This document shows, piece by piece, positions 1-6,763 of a DNA stretch of 64,000 nt; the stretch's first letter is position 1, and every line of letters starts with the position of its first letter. Both the position numbers and the translations under genes were made by a program. The stretch is from Clostridiaceae bacterium (GTDB taxonomy: Bacteria > Bacillota > Clostridia > Saccharofermentanales > DTU023). The stretch lies in NCBI GenBank assembly GCA_012838135.1, contig DUPV01000072.1, positions 20,771 through 84,770 on the forward strand, read 5' to 3'. Under the pieces are notes generated by a model. It saw only the letters and a program-made list of their open reading frames with translations. It did no database searches and was not told where the DNA came from.

Positions 1-201
1 GAGTGCCGCCATAAACCAAATCCCATAAAAAGGTTCATAGCCAAGAATTCCGTAACCGCTTGGTGTCAACACCGCGGTTGTAGCAGAACCTGCATAAACA
101 GCCAGCAGGTAAATCAAACCGAAAACCAAGGATAATAAGCCCATAAAAATATAATCCTTCAAGGCTAAAGCTTTCCGTTGCCTACTCAATTTCTTGCTCA
201 T
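1..201 (-). CDS. ykoE: YkoE-like thiamine-precursor ECF transporter S component (partial)
   Basis: Only the first 67 codons are in the window; the 3' part is cut off by the window edge. The N-terminus is basic (MSKKLSRQRK) and followed by a hydrophobic segment with the motif LKDYIFMGLLSLVFGLIYLL, typical of YkoE, the membrane substrate-binding subunit of the YkoEDC thiamine/HMP importer. The ATG directly follows the ykoF stop codon, and a GAGGAGG site lies within the end of ykoF. It shares the TPP riboswitch ahead of ykoF. Assignment rests on partial sequence plus this neighbour. Confidence 0.75.
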   Translation of the reverse strand, partial: MSKKLSRQRKALALKDYIFMGLLSLVFGLIYLLAVYAGSATTAVLTPSGYGILGYEPFYGIWFMAAL

Positions 202-831
202 TTAGATATCCTCCTCAGGTAAATTACAAAGTATTGTTGCTTCAATAATATAGTGACTAATCTCTTCACCAACCCGGTTCGCAACCCATTCCAAGTAGTC
301 CAGAACAGCATGTGAATCTCCCTTCAGGAAGGAAGTATAGTGCCCTGTACCATGGAAAATACCACGGTCTACTGCTTCATTGACCACTTTCTCGATAACA
401 TGCATATAGTTGGTTTCGCCCATAGGATATAACGCAAATTTACAAAGGACGGGGAAATGGATCGCTTCTATAGCTGCTGCATTCACTTTTTCATCGGAAA
501 ATTCCAGTGCATAATCCGCATCAACATCACCCGGGCAGCCTTTGGAAATCGTCATCTCAAACATCATATGGACATCTTTACGATAGGCATGGTGAAAACA
601 TGCTTTACTTGCATCGAACACCGCCGATTCTCGCCCTCTGTAAACAGTTGAAGTGGCGTCAGTTTTTGCCCAGACTTTTGATAAATCAACCTTGCTGATA
701 GCGTCCAGAATAATAGTAATGAAGTCATCACACATAGGTGCTAAACTGAAACGTATTCCGACAACACCTTTTTTCGATCCGGGGACACCCGCTTGACACG
801 ACTGATAGTTGACATACGGTTTTTCTGCCAT
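202..831 (-). CDS. ykoF: YkoF-like thiamine/HMP-binding protein
   Basis: A 209-residue soluble protein with the two-repeat layout of YkoF, which binds thiamine or hydroxymethylpyrimidine and serves the YkoEDC importer. Supporting segments are GVVGIRFSLAPMCDDF and, in the second half, FALYPMGETNYMHVIEKVV, each the start of one ferredoxin-like repeat. I chose the ATG at 831 because AGGAGGAG lies about nine bases upstream; a TTG at 852 would lie in front of that site. It is the first gene after a TPP riboswitch and abuts ykoE, so uptake should be switched off when thiamine pyrophosphate is plentiful. Confidence 0.85.
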   Translation of the reverse strand: MAEKPYVNYQSCQAGVPGSKKGVVGIRFSLAPMCDDFITIILDAISKVDLSKVWAKTDATSTVYRGRESAVFDASKACFHHAYRKDVHMMFEMTISKGCPGDVDADYALEFSDEKVNAAAIEAIHFPVLCKFALYPMGETNYMHVIEKVVNEAVDRGIFHGTGHYTSFLKGDSHAVLDYLEWVANRVGEEISHYIIEATILCNLPEEDI

Positions 832-887
832 AAAAAAACTCCTCCTATTCAATTGAATCCCAGAAGGAGCACATTATTTATATGCTA

Positions 888-975
888 CGAATCTCCCTAC
901 GCAACCATTATGTCGATCAGGTTCTATCGGGTCAGTTCTTAGAGAACACTCTCAGCCTATGGGCTCCCCGGATTC
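888..975 (-). promoter_or_regulatory. TPP riboswitch (THI element)
   Basis: Read on the minus strand, the conserved blocks appear in order: GGGGAGCCC followed by GGCTGAGAG, then GACCCGATAGAACCTGAT, then ATAATGGTTGCGTAGGGAG. These match the TPP aptamer pattern of CTGAGA, ACCC...GAACCTGAT and GCGTAGGGA. It sits about 60 bases upstream of ykoF. The short gap to the start codon and the lack of a clear U-tract suggest control of translation rather than termination (inference). Confidence 0.93.
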
Positions 976-1156
976 TTTTATTATTTAATTCATTTCATTT
1001 TAGCTTCATCTTTCAAAAAAATCAATTTTACAACAATCTTTCAGGATCATTTTTTATGACTTAACTATACTTATTTCATACGCATTTTATTTTGATTCAA
1101 CGGACTTCCCAAAAAGCAACTTAACAAAAGCTCTCCTTACTTTACAAATTAGAACT
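976..1156. other. AT-rich spacer without a recognised gene
   Basis: This stretch lies upstream of the TPP riboswitch and must contain the ykoF promoter on the minus strand. I see no convincing coding sequence, repeat or RNA structure in it. Confidence 0.4.
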
Positions 1157-1279
1157 TTAGCGTTCACTCATATATTTCATTATTTCATCAGAAGCTAATT
1201 TTCGTATTTCTGTATCGGGATACTCTTTGCAATATATTAATTTCTCGAACACATTGAGGCGAGCAATGATTATTAACAT
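1157..1279 (-). pseudogene. 40-residue ORF, tail-like fragment with a second copy at 62578-62700
   Basis: A 40-residue reading frame on the minus strand ending in KEYPDTEIRKLASDE then MMKYMSER. A second ORF of the same length at 62578-62700 ends in LEYPHTEVRKLISDE then ITQYMGER. The last 24 residues are largely shared while the first 16 differ. This looks like the conserved C-terminal end of one protein family left after decay or rearrangement, although two short intact genes are possible. Only a weak AAGG site precedes the ATG. I do not recognise the family. Confidence 0.4.
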
Positions 1280-1280
1280 T

Positions 1281-1309
1281 TTATTGAAACCTTAAAAAAA
1301 TGGTATAAT
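1281..1309 (+). promoter_or_regulatory. Promoter of the lapA-like gene
   Basis: TTATTG at 1281-1286 and TATAAT at 1304-1309 are separated by 17 bases. The -10 box is extended (TGG directly before TATAAT), which compensates for the modest -35. It lies 28 bases upstream of the start codon of the small membrane protein gene. Confidence 0.6.
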
Positions 1310-1336
1310 TAAATTAGTTTAAAGGAGCTGTTTAAT

Positions 1337-1603
1337 ATGAGTGATCAAATACCAAAAAATAAAACAAGTAATAACTACAATCCTTCTCCTGAGAAGAAAC
1401 CGATGCGAGTCACTTTTAAGCAAATTGTATTAGTTATCGCTTTAGTGTTGTTTATCATTTTTGCCGCAACCAACCGTGAACAAGTTAGAGTTAACTTTTT
1501 AGTTTTAGAAATAGAAGCACCACTCGTTGTAATTATTGTTTTTGCATTCTTAATTGGCATGTTAGTTTCTTGGCTAATGCATACATTAAAAAAAAACAAG
1601 TAA
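1337..1603 (+). CDS. LapA-domain (DUF1049) small membrane protein
   Basis: An 88-residue protein with a polar N-terminal tail of about 25 residues, two membrane segments at roughly residues 28-44 and 57-80, and the LapA-family sequence FAATNREQVRVNFL between them. It ends in a lysine-rich tail, consistent with a cytoplasmic C-terminus. The family is widespread and linked in some bacteria to envelope lipid or LPS assembly; its role in Gram-positives is not settled. AAAGGAG lies upstream of the ATG, its own promoter precedes it and a terminator follows, so it is probably transcribed alone. Confidence 0.75.
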   Translation: MSDQIPKNKTSNNYNPSPEKKPMRVTFKQIVLVIALVLFIIFAATNREQVRVNFLVLEIEAPLVVIIVFAFLIGMLVSWLMHTLKKNK

Positions 1604-1624
1604 GCCGTTGATTCGGCTTTTTTT
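1602..1624 (+). terminator. Rho-independent terminator of the lapA-like gene
   Basis: A 6-bp stem AAGCCG/CGGCTT with loop TTGATT is followed by a run of T residues. It overlaps the stop codon of the lapA-like gene. Confidence 0.8.
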
Positions 1625-1680
1625 ATTGACCGTAAAAGATTGACTGTAGAAGAGAGATAATATCTTAAACGACTCATCAT

Positions 1681-1749
1681 TTATGTTGTAAGGGCATAAG
1701 AAATATGTTTCCACTCGAGTAGTTTGTCGTAGGCTTTTCGTTTGAGCAT
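1681..1749 (-). pseudogene. N-terminal stub of an AAA (DUF4143-type) ATPase
   Basis: The minus strand carries an intact start site (AGAGGA seven bases before ATG) and then MLKRKAYDKLLEWK. This is the typical opening of the AAA_14/DUF4143 ATPases, where it is normally followed by a GARRxGKS P-loop. Here the reading frame stops after eight unrelated residues and no P-loop follows. I read it as the 5' end of a deleted gene. Upstream of it on the same strand is a threefold 33-bp repeat. Confidence 0.55.
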
Positions 1750-1824
1750 GGCACATCCTCTGAACTTTCTTGAAGCTAATGAATAAATTTTCAGTTTATA
1801 TACCCCCTGCCATACACGAATTTT

Positions 1825-1923
1825 ACACAATCTGCAAAACTTAATTAGTCATATTTAACACGTTCTGCAAAACTATGCAGCGATATTTATACACGTTTTG
1901 CAATCTTATCATCCGTATTATAT
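1825..1923. repeat. Three degenerate direct repeats with 33-bp period
   Basis: Units begin at 1825, 1858 and 1891, exactly 33 bp apart. All begin with ACAC; the conserved core is ACACRWTYTGCAA, and the rest of each unit is divergent AT-rich sequence. The array lies about 75 bp upstream of the AAA-ATPase stub on the minus strand, a position that suits operators or iterons. The period equals about three helical turns, so proteins bound at the units would lie on one face of the DNA (inference). Confidence 0.6.
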
Positions 1924-2119
1924 TTTGGTGCGTCGAGATCAATATTAACCCGGATAGATATTTCACTATCGCCTGGACAATTAGCCTTCTATCCATTCAG
2001 CTATCCTTCCGGCTCGAATTATAATCTTCGTGTTCTTATTATACCACACGCCAAGACAGAAAATGTCCGCTGCTGCAAAAATGACTGGGCGGGTTAATAT
2101 TCAGATTTCAACGAAATTG

Positions 2120-3391
2120 CTATTGAGCGGTCACCTTTTCTCCATCTTTTTTTGCCGCTTCTTTCTTGTTTTTCCGAAACATACGATACATGATGAAGGC
2201 GCAGTAAATACCAACCGGAATCATGACGATTAAAAATATTGTGTAGACCGTCTGCGCGATTTCGTTTTCACTAATTAGTGTGCCGAATACGCTGCCGAAG
2301 AAGTTGAAAACAACATGAATCAGGACAGGCACCCAGATGGAGTTAGACCAAATGTAGGACGCACCTAAAAGAAAGCCGAACGGCAGAATATACAGGATTT
2401 GAACAAGGTTTCCGTGTACTAGAGCAAAAATGACACCGCTGAGCAAAATAGTCAGCCAATCCGGAGCCACCTGTCTTATTTCTTCGGTGATGATACCGCG
2501 AAACAATAATTCCTCAGCAATCGGAACCAAAATGGCGACGCACAGCGTCGTCAACAGCAAGTCAATACCCTGCAGGGCCGCGGTTGATTGCTGATAACCG
2601 ACCATCATGCTTTCCCAAAAAAGACTGTTTTTCGCCAGCATATCGAATAACTGAATAAGTAAAGTTGTGATTCCCAAGCAGCCAAAAGCGGTGGCAAGAC
2701 CTAAGGGAAACGTGGTCACATGGGTTGGGCGCATAAGCAAATACTGCTGATTTTTTCGTTTTTGGTACCAAAGAAAAATAGCGTAGATAGTGATCTGCAA
2801 GAAGGAACTGTACAGCAACGCGGAAATCCCGATGGCCTTAACCACCTCTTGAATCATATTCAGTGTCGTATCCGGTGTCATATCCACAAGGAAGAAGAAG
2901 GAATTACTATCTAAATAGGAAATACCGGCAATAACAGTTGCAAGAAGCTGAATCAGAAAATGCACAACTAAAAAGACAATCGGATAAACAACTGTGCGAG
3001 CGGAAAAATAGCGTTTCCCGTTCGGACGAACCCGTTGACGCGGCAGGACAGGCAAGTTTTGCGGCGGGCATATGTATCCATGCGTAGACTCTCCTTGAAC
3101 GTAGTCGGAGCTATGAGTCTTCTGCGGAAGTTGTCCTTGAGCATAGACATGGTCGCAGGATGGCTGCGGCAGACAAGCAGTATCTTGCTTTTCATCCCCA
3201 TTGTCTAGTAAATAATCGATATTCACATTTAGAAGATGAGCCAGTACTTTTAAACTATCCACATCAGGTAGCCCTGCATTTGATTCCCATTTTACGATTT
3301 CTGATTTTTGAAGTATCATTTTTTCAGCAAGTTGCTCCTGAGTTAATCCGCATTGTATTCTTGCCTCTGTTATTTTTTCACCTAATGTCAT
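2120..3391 (-). CDS. XRE-type DNA-binding domain fused to CPBP intramembrane protease
   Basis: A 423-residue two-part protein. Residues 1-62 form an XRE helix-turn-helix (LTQEQLAEKM, then KSEIVKWESNAGLPDVDSL). After a polar linker to about residue 125 come several membrane helices carrying the CPBP (CAAX protease/Abi) motifs: EELLFRG near residue 290, a histidine in FALVHGN, and HVVFNFFG. These supply the Glu-Glu, Arg, His and Asn/His residues of the glutamic-type intramembrane peptidase. TAGGAGG precedes the ATG. A membrane-tethered repressor or a self-processing sensor is plausible but inferred. Downstream lies decayed mobile DNA. Confidence 0.8.
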   Translation of the reverse strand: MTLGEKITEARIQCGLTQEQLAEKMILQKSEIVKWESNAGLPDVDSLKVLAHLLNVNIDYLLDNGDEKQDTACLPQPSCDHVYAQGQLPQKTHSSDYVQGESTHGYICPPQNLPVLPRQRVRPNGKRYFSARTVVYPIVFLVVHFLIQLLATVIAGISYLDSNSFFFLVDMTPDTTLNMIQEVVKAIGISALLYSSFLQITIYAIFLWYQKRKNQQYLLMRPTHVTTFPLGLATAFGCLGITTLLIQLFDMLAKNSLFWESMMVGYQQSTAALQGIDLLLTTLCVAILVPIAEELLFRGIITEEIRQVAPDWLTILLSGVIFALVHGNLVQILYILPFGFLLGASYIWSNSIWVPVLIHVVFNFFGSVFGTLISENEIAQTVYTIFLIVMIPVGIYCAFIMYRMFRKNKKEAAKKDGEKVTAQ

Positions 3392-3629
3392 TTTTATTAC
3401 CTCCTAGGAGTTTAAAATTAATTTCATTTTAGAAGAAGGAATTGATTAAGCAATAAACTAGCTGTAACATTGCTGTCACTCTTCGTGACAGCAATGAAAA
3501 AACTGAATTATGTACATTGATCGCGTGTTTACTTTTCGCCACAGCGTGTTTGTATTTTTAAGAAATGCTCTGTATCTTTCCAAAACTATAATCGTAAAAA
3601 CTACAAACTAGAAAGGTAAAAAAAGATAA

Positions 3630-3797
3630 AAAAAGGAAATTGCCGATAAAGAAGACAGGCAATTCAACCTCAGCTTTTTTATGAAGAGACTTGAAACCAT
3701 CACCGAGGTGAAATTCAGTGAGGAACACTGGTGCAGCCTTGTTGATCACGTTAGCTTTCCCGATGGAAAGGTGAAGAAATACGGCAAAACAGCGTAA
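3630..3797 (+). pseudogene. C-terminal remnant of a large serine recombinase
   Basis: An open frame without a proper start encodes RQFNLSFFMKRLETITEV followed by KFSEEHWCSLVDHVSF and ends KVKKYGKTA. The pattern F-(S/D)-E-x-x-W-x-x-L-V-D-x-V is characteristic of the extreme C-terminus of large serine recombinases of integrative elements. No catalytic domain is present. It lies about 120 bp from two tRNA genes, as expected for the scar of a lost element. The family match is by eye. Confidence 0.4.
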
Positions 3798-3872
3798 CTT
3801 TAGCCCTTTTTGCACCCTTTCGTTTATTTGGGCATTTTCTGAAATCCCTGTCCTATCAACGTTTCAGAGCAT

Positions 3873-3910
3873 AAAAAAAGACGACTCAGGATTGTATCCG
3901 TTTTGTCGTC
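3873..3910 (-). terminator. Terminator downstream of tRNA-Cys
   Basis: On the minus strand, GACGAC and GTCGTC form a stem with an inner GGAT/ATCC pair, followed by seven T residues. It ends transcription of the tRNA-Gly to tRNA-Cys unit. Confidence 0.75.
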
Positions 3911-3916
3911 CTTTTA

Positions 3917-3991
<75 letters not shown>

Positions 3992-3999
3992 GTATAAAT

Positions 4000-4037
4000 A
4001 ATGACCGCTTATCAATTCTAATGATATGGCGGTCATT
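4000..4037 (-). repeat. Hairpin between the two tRNA genes
   Basis: AATGACCGC at 4000-4008 pairs perfectly with GCGGTCATT at 4029-4037. It lies in the spacer of the tRNA transcript and could be a processing signal or a weak terminator for tRNA-Gly, though no real T-tract follows. Confidence 0.5.
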
Positions 4038-4040
4038 TAG

Positions 4041-4115
4041 TGGAGCGGGATACGAGATTCGAACTCGCGACTTTCACCTTGGCAAGGTGACACTCTACCA
4101 CTGAGTTAATCCCGC
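4041..4115 (-). tRNA. tRNA-Gly (GCC)
   Basis: On the minus strand the acceptor stem GCGGGAT/ATCCCGC, D arm with AGTGGTAGAGT, anticodon loop TTGCCAA (anticodon GCC) and T arm GTTCGAATC are all present, with an encoded CCA end. It precedes tRNA-Cys by about 50 bases and is probably co-transcribed with it. Confidence 0.95.
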
Positions 4116-4384
4116 ATTTAGCAATTAATTAGCCATTGGTTCTTAACTGCTTTGCTATATTATCAAATGATTTTATTTGTGTCAAACAATTCAAATGTTA
4201 AACAATATAAAATGATAACATTTTTGTAGATTTTTGAAAAAAGAAAGTCAAAAATATTTCTATATTGGTAACTATAACATTTGGTCAACAAGTTTTTTCT
4301 TATTTGATAGTATTTACTTGACGAATCATAGGATCTATAATTCGTCCGGGATATTTTGCAAACCATACTGCTTATTTCTCCCAA

Positions 4385-4462
4385 AGGCTATTTAGCCAAT
4401 TCAACAACGAAACAAGACGATTAGGTCAATAGTTCAGTTAGTCAGCAGGTTGACTTTTTTTT
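4385..4462 (+). terminator. Leader hairpins with terminator upstream of the liv operon
   Basis: A small hairpin (GGCTA/TAGCC near 4386-4397) is followed by GTCAA at 4425-4429 pairing with TTGAC at 4450-4454 and then eight T residues. This is a terminator-like structure about 90 bases before livJ. It could be an attenuator in the liv leader or the end of an upstream transcript. I found no T-box consensus (GGGTGG...ACCGCG). Confidence 0.5.
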
Positions 4463-4492
4463 GTAGAATCTTCAAAATACATTCATGTTTAG

Positions 4493-4520
4493 TTATATAA
4501 TATAAATTTATATTATATAA
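4493..4520. promoter_or_regulatory. 28-bp perfect AT palindrome at the livJ promoter
   Basis: The half-site TTATATAATATAAA is followed at once by its exact reverse complement. It contains a TATAAT at 4496-4501 that fits a -10 box, with no clear -35. It ends about 15 bases before the livJ Shine-Dalgarno GAAGGAG. A dyad over the -10 box is a natural operator position, but a sequence of only A and T can also be palindromic by chance. Confidence 0.45.
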
Positions 4521-4548
4521 TATGAATCTATTGTGAAGGAGAAAACAA

Positions 4549-5799
4549 ATGAGAAAACATATGAAACCAAGATTTTATTTAACTCTTGTAGTTGCTCTGG
4601 TACTCTGTCTGGCTATGCTGGCAGGGTGTGGCGACAAGGGTGCTAAGAAAACTGACTCTACCGAATCAGCAGCACCGGCTGAAAAAGAAACAGAGAAAGC
4701 CGATGATAAACAAGCTGAAAAGTCTGATGATGCGGCACCAATCAAACTGGGCGGCATTGGACCTATTTCCGGTCCTGCGGCTGTATACGGTATTGCTGTG
4801 AAGAACGGTGCCAGCATTGCTGTTGATGAAATCAATGCATTGGGCGGTATGCAGTTTGAACTGAAATTTGAAGATGATGAGCATGACGCAGAAAAATCGG
4901 TCAATGCATATAACAGTCTGAAGGACTGGGGTATGCAAATATTGGTTGGTACCGTCACCACCGGACCCTGTCTTGACGTAGCAGCAGAAAGTTACAATGA
5001 TCGTATCTTCACGCTGACCCCGTCCGCTTCATCACCGGAGGTTATCAAGGGCAAAGATAACGTCTACCAAATGTGTTTTAGTGACCTGAACCAAGGTATT
5101 GCTTCGGCGCAGTACATTGAAGAGAAAAAACTCGCTACAAAAGTCGCTATTATCTACAACAATGCCGATGCGTATTCGACCGGCATTTATGAGAAGTTTA
5201 TCAGTGAAGCTGAAGTCAGAGATCTTGAAGTTGTCAGCACTACAACTTTTACGGATGATACGGCAAACGACTTCTCAGTTCAGTTAACGGAAGCGCAAAA
5301 TGCCGGAGCCGATTTGGTCTTCCTTCCGATCTATTACCAACCTTCCTCGCTCATTTTGGCACAGGCCAAAGAGATGGGCTATGAGCCTACATTCTTCGGC
5401 GTTGATGGTATGGATGGCATTTTAACGCTGGAAAACTTCGACACCAAACTGGCTGAAGGTGTCATGCTCCTGACCCCCTTCGTAGCCGATGCAACAGACG
5501 ATCTAACGGTTGCATTTGTCGAAAAATATGATGAACTTTACGGCGAAGTACCAAACCAGTTTGCTGCCGACGGTTATGATTCAGTCTACGCCATTTATGA
5601 AGCGCTTAAAGATAGTGATGTCACGGCTGAGACATCGGCCAGCGATTTGTGCGATCTGCTTATCGGAATATTTAGTGGTGATGATTTTGAATTCAATGGT
5701 CTGACCGGTGATAATATGACTTGGTCAGAAACGGGTGAAGTTGCTAAGTCCCCGAAGGGTATGATTATAGAGAACGGTGTTTACGTCGGGATGGATTAA
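4549..5799 (+). CDS. livJ: Branched-chain amino acid ABC transporter substrate-binding lipoprotein
   Basis: A 416-residue protein with a lipoprotein signal (MRKHMKPRFYLTLVVALVL then lipobox LAGC near residue 27), an acidic/lysine-rich linker to about residue 65, and a type-I periplasmic-binding fold (Peripla_BP_6): IKLGGIGPISGPAAVYG, GAGADLVFLPIYY-like strands and FAADGYDSVYAIYEAL near the C-terminus. In Gram-positives it would be anchored on the outer membrane face and deliver leucine, isoleucine, valine or related ligands to LivHM. It is first in livJHMGF, with a terminator-like hairpin after it that should make the binding protein the most abundant product. Confidence 0.92.
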   Translation: MRKHMKPRFYLTLVVALVLCLAMLAGCGDKGAKKTDSTESAAPAEKETEKADDKQAEKSDDAAPIKLGGIGPISGPAAVYGIAVKNGASIAVDEINALGGMQFELKFEDDEHDAEKSVNAYNSLKDWGMQILVGTVTTGPCLDVAAESYNDRIFTLTPSASSPEVIKGKDNVYQMCFSDLNQGIASAQYIEEKKLATKVAIIYNNADAYSTGIYEKFISEAEVRDLEVVSTTTFTDDTANDFSVQLTEAQNAGADLVFLPIYYQPSSLILAQAKEMGYEPTFFGVDGMDGILTLENFDTKLAEGVMLLTPFVADATDDLTVAFVEKYDELYGEVPNQFAADGYDSVYAIYEALKDSDVTAETSASDLCDLLIGIFSGDDFEFNGLTGDNMTWSETGEVAKSPKGMIIENGVYVGMD

Positions 5800-5823
5800 T
5801 CAAGCACACATGCACGACAACCT

Positions 5824-5866
5824 GCGTCAAAAAGGTGATTGCACCTTTTTGGCGCTGTTTTTTAAC
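5824..5866 (+). terminator. Intra-operon terminator between livJ and livH
   Basis: AAAAAGGTG at 5829-5837 pairs perfectly with CACCTTTTT at 5842-5850 across a 4-base loop, extended by GCG/CGC, and is followed by TGTTTTTT. Read-through would supply the downstream permease and ATPase genes at a lower level than livJ. Confidence 0.8.
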
Positions 5867-5879
5867 GTTAGGATATGTT

Positions 5880-6761
5880 ATGACCTTTTTGAGCTATTTA
5901 ATCTCAGGCATAAGCCTAGGTAGCATTTATGCAATCATTGCCCTCGGATATACGATGGTTTACGGTATTGCCAAGATGCTAAACTTTGCCCACGGCGATG
6001 TGATCATGGTCGGTGGTTACATGTCGTTTATAGCAATGATCAATTTCGGCTGGCCACCGCTTCTTTCCGTCTTATTTGCAATATTAGTATGTACAGTGCT
6101 CGGAATCCTGATTGAGCAGCTGGCTTACAAACCGTTACGATCGGCGCCGCCTCTGGCTGTTCTTATCACAGCAATTGGAGTCAGCTATTTTCTACAAAAT
6201 GCAGCTCTTCTTATATTTTCTGCCAATCCAAAAAGTTATTCTTCAATCATACCCTTCGATTCGCTGCGTTTATTTAACGGTCAGTTAATTATCTCGGGCA
6301 CAACCATCGTCACGATTATTGCCTGCATCGTAATTATTTGGACTTTAAATACTATCGTCAACAAAACAAAGATCGGTAAAGCAATGCGTGCAGTCTCTGA
6401 AGACAAAGAAGCCGCACAGCTCATGGGCATCAGTGTGAATAAGACGATCTCTGTAACCTTCGCTATCGGCAGCGCACTTGCCGCTGTAGCCGGTGTCTTG
6501 CTTTGCTCGGCTTACCCAATTCTCATGCCTACAACAGGTGCGATGCCCGGCATTAAAGCTTTTACAGCAGCCGTTTTCGGTGGCATCGGTTCCATTCCCG
6601 GCGCTTTTCTGGGTGGTATCTTGCTCGGAATTATTGAAATCCTTGGCAAAGCCTATGTTTCAACTCAGTTATCCGACGCAATTGTCTTCGCTGTATTGAT
6701 CATTATTTTGCTTGTAAAACCAACCGGTCTCCTCGGTAAAAAAACATTAGTTAAGGTGTAA
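5880..6761 (+). CDS. livH: Branched-chain amino acid ABC transporter permease LivH
   Basis: A 293-residue integral membrane protein with the LivH opening SGISLGSIYAIIALGYTMVY, the motif LNFAHGDVIMVGGY, and the cytoplasmic loop GKAMRAVSEDKEAAQLMGI that contacts the ATPases. About eight membrane helices can be drawn. The open frame begins at a GTG at 5835, but that lies inside the terminator stem, so I take the ATG at 5880. It forms the translocation pore with LivM. Confidence 0.92.
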   Translation: MTFLSYLISGISLGSIYAIIALGYTMVYGIAKMLNFAHGDVIMVGGYMSFIAMINFGWPPLLSVLFAILVCTVLGILIEQLAYKPLRSAPPLAVLITAIGVSYFLQNAALLIFSANPKSYSSIIPFDSLRLFNGQLIISGTTIVTIIACIVIIWTLNTIVNKTKIGKAMRAVSEDKEAAQLMGISVNKTISVTFAIGSALAAVAGVLLCSAYPILMPTTGAMPGIKAFTAAVFGGIGSIPGAFLGGILLGIIEILGKAYVSTQLSDAIVFAVLIIILLVKPTGLLGKKTLVKV

Positions 6762-6763
6762 CT

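Noticed and set aside
1825..1923. Possible CRISPR array from evenly spaced repeats
   Set aside because: Only three degenerate units, a conserved core of about 13 bases, no unique spacers between identical repeats and no cas genes.
3558..3815. 85-residue minus-strand ORF
   Set aside because: It is antisense to the recombinase-like C-terminal frame, has no ribosome site and no recognisable feature.
4163..4384. 73-residue minus-strand ORF upstream of the liv operon
   Set aside because: Composition is plain AT-rich intergenic DNA with no ribosome site; the peptide has no family pattern.
4130..4548. T-box riboswitch controlling branched-chain amino acid uptake
   Set aside because: No specifier-loop pattern and no T-box antiterminator consensus in the leader.
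5835..5879. GTG start for livH giving 15 extra residues
   Set aside because: The extension lies inside a rho-independent terminator stem; the ATG at 5880 begins at the family-typical position.
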